Positions 19,874 to 25,676 of a DNA stretch of 25,676 bases are shown piece after piece (the first letter of the stretch is position 1; each line of letters begins with the position of its first letter). Both the position numbers and the translations under genes were made by a program. The DNA is from a virus: the IMG/VR virus record IMGVR_UViG_3300044904_000025, positions 1-25,676 of that record; one strand, 5' to 3'. The notes beneath the pieces are model-generated. The model was not told the origin of the DNA, made no database searches, and saw only the letters and a list, made by a program, of their open reading frames with translations.

Positions 19874-20065
19874 ATGGAGAAAACGCTGAGAACCATCACG
19901 TACATGGGCGGGGACGCAACCATCGAGATCGCTGATCTTGGGTGGTTCACGAAGGGGGTCGCGCGCGAGGTTGCGGCGACCGATGACCAGGCGCGGAGCC
20001 TGGCGGGTAAGGGGTTCCAGGTCGATGAACCCGTAGCGCCCGCGAAGATCCGCAACGAGGAGTAG
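19874..20065 (+). CDS. Small tail-region protein of unknown function
   Basis: A 63-residue protein with ATG 19874 one base after the previous stop and GGGAGGGG upstream. Short strands (LRTITYMGGDATIEIADLGW) lead into a VAREVAATDDQARSLAGKGF helix and a charged end. It resembles small proteins often found between the tail terminator and tail tube genes, with no assigned role. Only 3 bp separate it from the tail tube gene, so it is co-expressed with it. Confidence 0.65.
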   Translation: MEKTLRTITYMGGDATIEIADLGWFTKGVAREVAATDDQARSLAGKGFQVDEPVAPAKIRNEE

Positions 20066-20068
20066 GAA

Positions 20069-21043
20069 ATGGCTGACAGACTCGGACGAAACATCGCAGT
20101 CTCGGTTGGGGTCGAGGACTCCTACGGGGCGGGCCAGGCGACGCCGAAGATGTATGTTCTCGGCCGCAGCACGCTCAAAATCGATCCGGTCCAGACTCTC
20201 ATCCAAACGCCGGAAATCCGGCCCGACCCTAACCCGGCGCAGCCGATCCGGGACATCATCGACATGACGGGCAGTCTGGCGCTGGTAACCAGCGCCGATG
20301 CGATGCCCCTCATGCTGAACCTGATGCTCGGCAACTCGGCAACCACTTCGACAGCAGTACCCTACGTCTGGACATCCAAGGTCCTCGCCAATGCTCTCAA
20401 GTCTGCGGTCATCGAGCGCTGGGACTCCGTCGAGACCAAGAGCGACCAGGTCAAGGGCGCCCTTCTCACCTCGATGAGCCTCTCGTGGAAGAAGAGTGGT
20501 GGCCCGTTGCTCACCACGTGGGGATTCTCCGGCGTTGGCGCGACGCCCGTCCGTGGGGCCGGAACGCGGTTGGATGCGGCCCCGACGGTCCTCTCGGCCA
20601 CGCGTCACTCGTCGCGCGACTGCACCCTCACGGTGGACGGCTTTACGACAGCCGCACCGTTCATCACCGGTTTCGACCTGTCATTCACGTTCGCCACGCA
20701 GCGCCGCGACGGCATTACCGGCAACCTCTTCGCCGACGCCATGGACCCCGGTGCGTGCGCGATCACCGGAACGATTCAGGCATCGCGGCCCGCCACGGAC
20801 ATCATCAACGGGTACTGCGACGGAGCTGACCACGTTCTTGTCTTCACCTCTCCGAAACCAAGTGACGCAACCCGTTACATCAAGATCACCATGTCACAGG
20901 TTCGGCTTGAGCGCAGTGCCGCAACCGATGAGTCCGCCGCGGGTATGGTGACCGAGCAGTTCTCGATCAACCCCTACTATACTACCCACGCGGACGGCAC
21001 GGCCGCCGTGTTTGCCGTTGCCAACGACAAGGCTTCGTACTAA
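20069..21043 (+). CDS. Major tail tube protein
   Basis: A 324-residue protein with the features of siphovirus tail tube subunits: an N-terminal segment containing GVEDSYGAGQATPKMYVLG, IQTPEIRPDPNPAQPIRDII, DMTGSLALVTSADAMPLMLN and LMLGN, followed by repeated strand-rich blocks (LKSAVIERWDS, KGALLTSMSLSW, CTLTVDGFTTAAPFITGFDL). The C-terminal half repeats the beta pattern around ACAITGTIQA and YIKITMSQVRLE. Subunits stack as rings around the tape measure to form the tail. Position, directly before the chaperone pair and tape measure, is the canonical one. ATG 20069 has a short GAGTAGGA ribosome site. Confidence 0.85.
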   Translation: MADRLGRNIAVSVGVEDSYGAGQATPKMYVLGRSTLKIDPVQTLIQTPEIRPDPNPAQPIRDIIDMTGSLALVTSADAMPLMLNLMLGNSATTSTAVPYVWTSKVLANALKSAVIERWDSVETKSDQVKGALLTSMSLSWKKSGGPLLTTWGFSGVGATPVRGAGTRLDAAPTVLSATRHSSRDCTLTVDGFTTAAPFITGFDLSFTFATQRRDGITGNLFADAMDPGACAITGTIQASRPATDIINGYCDGADHVLVFTSPKPSDATRYIKITMSQVRLERSAATDESAAGMVTEQFSINPYYTTHADGTAAVFAVANDKASY

Positions 21044-21066
21044 CCCAAGAACAAAGGAGGTTTTCA

Positions 21067-21516
21067 ATGTTGCAGATGGTGCGGGCAGGACAAGCAAGAA
21101 CGGAACCTAAATACGTCGCTCTCCTTGACGCAGCGGACCAGCCGCTGTGTCAAGGGGAGTTCCTCATTAAGCCTTCGAACGCCTCCGACCGTCGGCGTCG
21201 TCAGAAGGATTTCAGAATGTGCCCGAAGTGCAACGGCCTTGGGGTTCTCCCGCTCGGTGAGAGTGCCCCCAAGTGCCCGTTCTGTCACGGCCGGCCGGAG
21301 CAGCCGTCAATGGATCAGCCGGCCATCCAACTCGCCATCGCGGAGGAGATTTGCCTCGGGTGGCGCGGCGTGCCGTCGGACGGGGGCTCCGAGCTCGACT
21401 TCACCCCGGAGAACCTCGCCGAGAACGTCGCGGCGTTTCCTCAACTCTTCTGGGCCATGATCCGGGTCTCCGACGCCCTCGGTGAGGGACAGGTCGCCGC
21501 CTCGGGAAAAGGCTAG
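21067..21516 (+). CDS. Tail assembly chaperone (G-like) with DnaJ-type zinc finger
   Basis: A 149-residue protein with an AAAGGAGG ribosome site. The C-terminal half (IAEEICLGWRGVPSDGGSEL then DFTPENLAENVAAFPQLFWA) is typical of tail assembly chaperones, which coat the tape measure during assembly. Between a short N-terminal domain and this part is CPKCNGLG (52-59), then C70-x2-C73 in CPFCHG: the C-x2-C-x-G-x-G pattern of the zinc centre of DnaJ. The last codons, TCG GGA AAA GGC TAG, contain the slippery heptamer GGGAAAA in the correct phase for a -1 shift into the next frame, giving a G-T fusion of 287 residues (148 + 139). Confidence 0.85.
   Translation: MLQMVRAGQARTEPKYVALLDAADQPLCQGEFLIKPSNASDRRRRQKDFRMCPKCNGLGVLPLGESAPKCPFCHGRPEQPSMDQPAIQLAIAEEICLGWRGVPSDGGSELDFTPENLAENVAAFPQLFWAMIRVSDALGEGQVAASGKG
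21504..21510 (+). promoter_or_regulatory. -1 ribosomal frameshift site (GGGAAAA)
   Basis: In the zero frame the codons read tcG GGA AAA, a canonical X XXY YYZ heptamer two codons before the stop. A -1 slip gives GGG AAA, then AGG CTA GAG GAG, and the new frame is open to 21926. The G/GT frameshift between tail chaperone genes is conserved across tailed phages, and position, phase and heptamer all agree here. No strong downstream stem is obvious by eye. Confidence 0.85.
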
Positions 21517-21533
21517 AGGAGGCCGCGCGATGC

Positions 21534-21929
21534 ATGCTTGCCGGTCAGCCGCTTCCGGGGGACCTCGACTCGCGGTCGATGTGGGTTCTCTCGGCATGGC
21601 TCTTGGTCGAGGATCAGATCCTCGTGGCGCCGCTTGGCGGTGTCCTCGGCATCGACTGGGCAGGCGCGCGCGAACCTCTCAAATCGGCCGGGTACTGGGA
21701 CGATGACCGTGACTGCATCCCCGATGATCTCGTTGACGGCTTGCGTGTGGTCACGCGAGAGTTTGCCTCGTGGAAGCTGTGCGACGAATGTCAAACCGCC
21801 ACGAGGAAGCCGAAGGTGTGCAGCAGGTGCGGCGGAATTATCGTTGAGCGCCACGCCGCTCCGGCGAAACGCGGCGCAGAGGACGAACTCCGCGCCGAAC
21901 TTGAAGCCGAAGGTGCCTACGGGGAGTAA
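21534..21929 (+). CDS. Tail assembly chaperone second frame (T part of G-T)
   Basis: The frame entered by the -1 shift from the gene upstream; fused translation runs from 21510 (RLEEARC then MLAGQPLPG). It can also start alone: ATG 21534 has GAGGAGG at 21516-21522, a longer than ideal spacing. The 131-residue part includes an MWVLSAWLLVEDQILV helix, GIDWAGAREPLKSAGYWDD, and a zinc ribbon CDEC ... CSRC (L-C-x2-C with a second C-x2-C 10 residues on), then a charged helical tail. The T domain of lambda gpGT binds the major tail protein, so recruitment of tube subunits is the expected role. Two zinc motifs in one fusion protein is unusual. Confidence 0.8.
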   Translation: MLAGQPLPGDLDSRSMWVLSAWLLVEDQILVAPLGGVLGIDWAGAREPLKSAGYWDDDRDCIPDDLVDGLRVVTREFASWKLCDECQTATRKPKVCSRCGGIIVERHAAPAKRGAEDELRAELEAEGAYGE

Positions 21930-21934
21930 CTGAC

Positions 21935-24900
21935 GTGGCGAAGATCCTCCTCCAGTTCGATATCAACACGGCCGACGGCGTAGCCTCGCTCGATAAGATC
22001 AAGCAAGCCCTCGAATCTGTTGGTGTGTCCGGGACCGAACTTCAGAAGAGTATGGACACACAGGAAAGGTCTCTGCAAAAGGTTCTCGACAAGGCCGAGC
22101 CGCTGCGCGTGGCAATGGACAGACTCACGGCCTCGCAGGCCACCCTCGACGCGGGGGTCCAGAATGGGGACATCATCAAGGAGCGCGCCGCGGCCGCAAT
22201 GGACGCGCTGTGGGAAAAGTATAACAAGGGGCAGGAAGCAACCACCAAGATGACGTCTTCTCTTGATGCAGTGAAAGAGAAGTACACAGAAACAACGACC
22301 GCCACGAACGGGTTTTCGTCTGCCATTGAGAGCATGACCTCGAAGTTGACGAGCATGTTTTCGAACCCACTGGTGCTCGCGGGCGCGGCGCTCGCGGCGG
22401 TCGGAAAGGGGCTGGAGGCTGTTGGTAAGGCGGCAGCCGACGAGGAACTCATCAATGCGAGGCTCTCGGCTACTTGGAACGCAAATGCGGGTGTGGCCGG
22501 GATTTCAAGGGAACGCCTAGACCAGCTCGCGCAGTCGCTGTCTGACATGAGTGGCGTTTCGCGCGACACGATTAAGAGCGCCGAGGCGCTTGGTCTGACG
22601 TTCTCACAGGTCACGGGACCGATGTTTGAGCGGATGATGAAGGACGCTCTGGATATGTCGGCCGTGACGGGTCGTGACCTTACTTCTTCGTTGGAACAGC
22701 TCGGACGCGCACTACAGAACCCCGCTGCGGGGCTGGCGACTCTGACGCGCTCCGGGGTCACATTCACTCAGTCTGTTCGTGAACAGATTAAAGCGATGGC
22801 CGAGAGCGGCGACCAAATGGGCGCGATGACCCTGATCCTCGACCAAGTTGAGGGGAAGTATAAGAATGCGGCCGTTACCGTCGGCGGCGGCGCTGTTGGT
22901 GCGTGGAACAAGCTAACGAATGCGACAAAGGAGTTGATGGAATCACTCGGGTCGCCGCTGCTACCGGCGTTTTCCGGGGCGGCGGAGAAGACAACCACCA
23001 CCGTCCAGCAGGCAACGGTAGCTATCGACACATGGAAGAATGCACTCTCGGCATTCTTCGAGACGGCCGGAAGCGGTGCGGGTGTGATGTCTTCACTTAA
23101 GGCGTTCTTTCAGTCGCTCGGCGGCGGTTCGGACGAGCAACTTCGCGTCGCGGCCCCCGCGCTCGACCTCAAGGCGCAGTTTGATGCGTTGACGAACGCC
23201 GTGAAGGGTCTTTCCTCCTCGGGACTTTCACAGTTTTACAAAGACGTAGCCGACGATACGAGCGCCGCGGCCCAGAAGCAGAGAGACTACGTACAGAGCG
23301 TGAAGGACTTACTCGCCACGCTTGACCCGACGATCACGGCGGCCAAGCAGTACAACGACCGCATCACGCTGCTCAATAAGGCGGTTAAAGATCACACCAT
23401 TACCACCACCGAGTACAACAAGGCACTTGTCGAGACGAATAAGGCCTATGGCGAGATGCTCCCGGCAATGCAGACGCTCACGGGAACGGACATCCTCAAG
23501 GGTTTCTCTGACCTCGGTGACGAGATCCGCAACGTTGATGAGAACATCACTCAGACACTCCCGAAAATGGCGACGTATCCGGGGACTGACGTTCTCGTTG
23601 GCATCACCACATTCGGTGACGCGATCCGCAACACTCAGGGCATCGTCAACGGCTTTGCGGACGGCCTTGGGGGCAAGATGGCCGGTGTGGCAGACACTAT
23701 GGATAAGGCGGCAGGCGACATTTCAAAGGAGTTCGGGAAGGCGTTTTCCGACGGCTTCATGGCTGTGTTTAAGGGTGGCAGCTTCCAGGATGCGTGGGCC
23801 GCAGTAACGAACGGCATGGCGTCTGTCTTCTCTCGTTCGCTCGGGAATATGCTTTCCGCCACCCTAACCGGAAAGGACTCTCAAGGGAATGACGTCGGGA
23901 GCGGGCTGACGGGCATCCTCAAGGCTGGTGGCCTGGAATACACGAATCCCGTAAGTGGGCAGACGTCTTTTAACTACGCGGCCGCGGGCGGGATGCTCGG
24001 AAGCCTCGTTTCATCCAACGCGCAGCAGGGTGGAAATAAGACAGAGGGAGCGGTGGGTGGGGCAATTTCCGGTGCGGCGTCGGGGTTTATGGTCGGTGGC
24101 GTCGTGGGTGCCGTTGTTGGGGGTGTCGTCGGCGGAATTATGGGCTACTTCGGCACCGCGACCGGGGCGAAGACATTCGGTTACAACCTCTACGCGGGAA
24201 CCGGCGGCAGCTCGACCTCCATCAGCGGCGTCGGCCCCAGCGCCGACACGCAGGCACAGATGACTTTGCAGCTTGCCGACACGGTGCAGACGACCTCAAA
24301 GTCGATGCGCGATCTGCTCTACACCATGAAGCAGCCGATGGTAAGTCCCACGCTCGGCTTCTCGTTCACCGGGAAGACGGCCGACTCCGACGCGATGTTC
24401 AAGAACATCCTCTCCAACCTGCTCCCCAAGGACATCTTTGCGGCCTACACCCCCGCCATCACGACGGGTATGCAGGGTATCGGGGTTAGCGACTCGCGTA
24501 TCGCGCAAGAGATTGCGGCCGTCAACTCGGGCGACTTCACCACGGCGTTCGCGGCGTTGCAGGCGTACATCAGCGCCGTCGTGCGCCTATCGGACCTGCA
24601 GGCCAACCTCGGCAAGTCCTTCCAAACCCTCTCCGACGAACTCATGCGCAGCGACAACGCCAACTGGCTGGCGGGCGTGAAGGACACCCTCGACAATATC
24701 GCGCTCCTATCGGGCGACATCGGCTCGCTCACCAGCGAGGAGCAGGTCGCCCGCGCCGGGCAGATCGCGGACCTGGCCGAAACCCAGTACAACAACAATC
24801 TCACGTACCTGAAGGAGATCCTCCAGGCGCAGCAGAACGTGGACGCCTCGTTCAAGTCGATGCAGCAGACCTGGGACGAACAGAAGGCCGTTGCGGCGGG

Positions 24901-25420
24901 TCCAGATGCGGCTGCCCAATACTACCTCAGCAACCTCACGAACGCGCAGGAACAGCTAAAGAGCACCACCTCCCCGGAGCAGGTGACGGCACTTATTGCT
25001 CAGATGCAGGGATGGATGCAATCGCTGTACGCGATGAACTATCAGGGTGTCGGGTTCTCGGGTGAGGGAACGCAAACGTGGGTAGAACAGTTCTCCAAGG
25101 ACACGCAAACGCTTGCCGACTCAATGCTTAAGGGCTTCGCGGACAACGTTATTGCTCAGAATAAGGTGCTCTCCGATGCCGTCTCCGCGATCCAGGCGGC
25201 ACTCATCACCGAAACCACGGCAAACGCGAACCTCACCGCCGCCCTCGACGGCACCAGCGACTCGGCCGGCGGCTTGGGAGGCTCGCTTGACCAGGCATCC
25301 GCTGCCGCGGACGGATTCGCCGCGGTGATCGGTGCCGCTGCCGCCGCCGCCGTCGCCGCAATCGGCGAACTCGGAGCGGCCGCATCGAACGCCAGCAACC
25401 GCGTCCAGGGGTGGGCATGA
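21935..25420 (+). CDS. Tape measure protein
   Basis: A 1161-residue protein, the longest in the window, that sets tail length and passes DNA into the cell. Residues 15-115 are coiled coil (LDKIKQALESVGVSGTELQK and following). About 143-168 is a hydrophobic stretch (NPLVLAGAALAAVG). Residues 170-360 match the pattern of prophage tail-length tape measure domains (ERLDQLAQSLSDMSGVSRDT, SAVTGRDLTSSLEQLGRALQ, NPAAGLATLTRSGV, AVGAWNKLTNATKELMESLG). About 707-745 is a Gly/Val membrane-like segment (GFMVGGVVGAVVGGVVGGIM). The rest is helical, with an alanine-rich end. At roughly 0.15 nm per residue the tail would be near 170 nm. GTG 21935 follows GGGGAG. Confidence 0.93.
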   Translation: MAKILLQFDINTADGVASLDKIKQALESVGVSGTELQKSMDTQERSLQKVLDKAEPLRVAMDRLTASQATLDAGVQNGDIIKERAAAAMDALWEKYNKGQEATTKMTSSLDAVKEKYTETTTATNGFSSAIESMTSKLTSMFSNPLVLAGAALAAVGKGLEAVGKAAADEELINARLSATWNANAGVAGISRERLDQLAQSLSDMSGVSRDTIKSAEALGLTFSQVTGPMFERMMKDALDMSAVTGRDLTSSLEQLGRALQNPAAGLATLTRSGVTFTQSVREQIKAMAESGDQMGAMTLILDQVEGKYKNAAVTVGGGAVGAWNKLTNATKELMESLGSPLLPAFSGAAEKTTTTVQQATVAIDTWKNALSAFFETAGSGAGVMSSLKAFFQSLGGGSDEQLRVAAPALDLKAQFDALTNAVKGLSSSGLSQFYKDVADDTSAAAQKQRDYVQSVKDLLATLDPTITAAKQYNDRITLLNKAVKDHTITTTEYNKALVETNKAYGEMLPAMQTLTGTDILKGFSDLGDEIRNVDENITQTLPKMATYPGTDVLVGITTFGDAIRNTQGIVNGFADGLGGKMAGVADTMDKAAGDISKEFGKAFSDGFMAVFKGGSFQDAWAAVTNGMASVFSRSLGNMLSATLTGKDSQGNDVGSGLTGILKAGGLEYTNPVSGQTSFNYAAAGGMLGSLVSSNAQQGGNKTEGAVGGAISGAASGFMVGGVVGAVVGGVVGGIMGYFGTATGAKTFGYNLYAGTGGSSTSISGVGPSADTQAQMTLQLADTVQTTSKSMRDLLYTMKQPMVSPTLGFSFTGKTADSDAMFKNILSNLLPKDIFAAYTPAITTGMQGIGVSDSRIAQEIAAVNSGDFTTAFAALQAYISAVVRLSDLQANLGKSFQTLSDELMRSDNANWLAGVKDTLDNIALLSGDIGSLTSEEQVARAGQIADLAETQYNNNLTYLKEILQAQQNVDASFKSMQQTWDEQKAVAAGPDAAAQYYLSNLTNAQEQLKSTTSPEQVTALIAQMQGWMQSLYAMNYQGVGFSGEGTQTWVEQFSKDTQTLADSMLKGFADNVIAQNKVLSDAVSAIQAALITETTANANLTAALDGTSDSAGGLGGSLDQASAAADGFAAVIGAAAAAAVAAIGELGAAASNASNRVQGWA

Positions 25421-25676
25421 GGGACACCTCACTCCCGACCGGCGTAGTTGCTGCCGCCACCGCGCCCTCATACCAGGCCCGTCACGCCGTTCGCATCGCC
25501 TTCGCGACCCCGTTACTTCTGTGCGAGGGGCCGGGAAGCCTCGTGATTGCTGGCGAGACGTATAGCGAGGGGCTATTGAGCCTCGGCTCTGTATCGGTTG
25601 GATCTAGTCCGACGGTCACGGTGCGGGTCCGCAACGGTGCGAACGAGGTCAGCGCAGTTGACGCCGACAGCGACGG
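25417..25676 (+). CDS. Distal tail protein, 3'-truncated by the window edge
   Basis: ATG 25417 overlaps the tape measure TGA (ATGA), and the frame stays open to the end of the window (86 residues). After an alanine-rich start, the sequence RHAVRIAFATPLLLCEGPGS, LVIAGETYSEGLLSLGSVSV resembles the N-terminal domain of minor tail or baseplate proteins that follow the tape measure, in which a strand pair is followed by a gly-rich 'xxGxTYxxGLxxLGSxS' motif. It would join the tail tip or baseplate hub. Only the N-terminus is visible, so the family call is tentative. Confidence 0.65.
   Translation, partial: MRDTSLPTGVVAAATAPSYQARHAVRIAFATPLLLCEGPGSLVIAGETYSEGLLSLGSVSVGSSPTVTVRVRNGANEVSAVDADSD

Overview
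The window is a GC-rich stretch of a tailed double-stranded DNA phage or prophage, read entirely on the + strand. It carries an HK97-type packaging and head module, a tail-assembly chaperone pair with a frameshift signal, and a long tape-measure gene, so it points to a siphovirus of class Caudoviricetes. Strong AGGAGG-type ribosome sites and one good sigma70-type promoter show a bacterial host, but nothing identifies which one. No integrase, repressor, tRNA, insertion sequence or CRISPR array is visible, so lifestyle cannot be judged.

Left half (3-9034) is the early/middle region: DNA metabolism plus accessory genes in one tightly overlapped operon. In order: a truncated conserved phage protein; two small proteins; an MT-A70 DNA methyltransferase coupled to a PD-(D/E)XK nuclease-like gene; a helix-turn-helix protein; a primosome pair (replication initiator and DnaC-like helicase loader) with a possible lambda-style origin inside the initiator gene; a VRR-NUC nuclease; a run of very small genes (coiled coils, single membrane spans, a zinc ribbon); and two conserved phage proteins of unknown role. 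Three consecutive small genes end in the same DNA block, which also supplies the ribosome site of the next gene.

Centre (9035-9927) is the only substantial non-coding part. It holds 68 consecutive degenerate units of consensus GGYNN (335 bp). These end exactly at the -35 box of a promoter, whose predicted transcript meets an intrinsic terminator within about 45 nt. Then come an HNH endonuclease gene that seems to have lost its ATG, and a 120-bp gap that by position should hold the cos site.

Right half (9928-25676) is the late operon: small and large terminase, portal, prohead protease, major capsid, connectors, tail terminator, tail tube, chaperones, tape measure and the start of a distal tail gene. 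Two glycosyltransferases are embedded here: a membrane GT-C enzyme between large terminase and portal, and a soluble GT-A enzyme between capsid and connector. Both are translationally coupled to structural genes. This late-expressed glycosylation pair and the GGYNN tract with its promoter and mini-transcript are the best candidates for undescribed biology.
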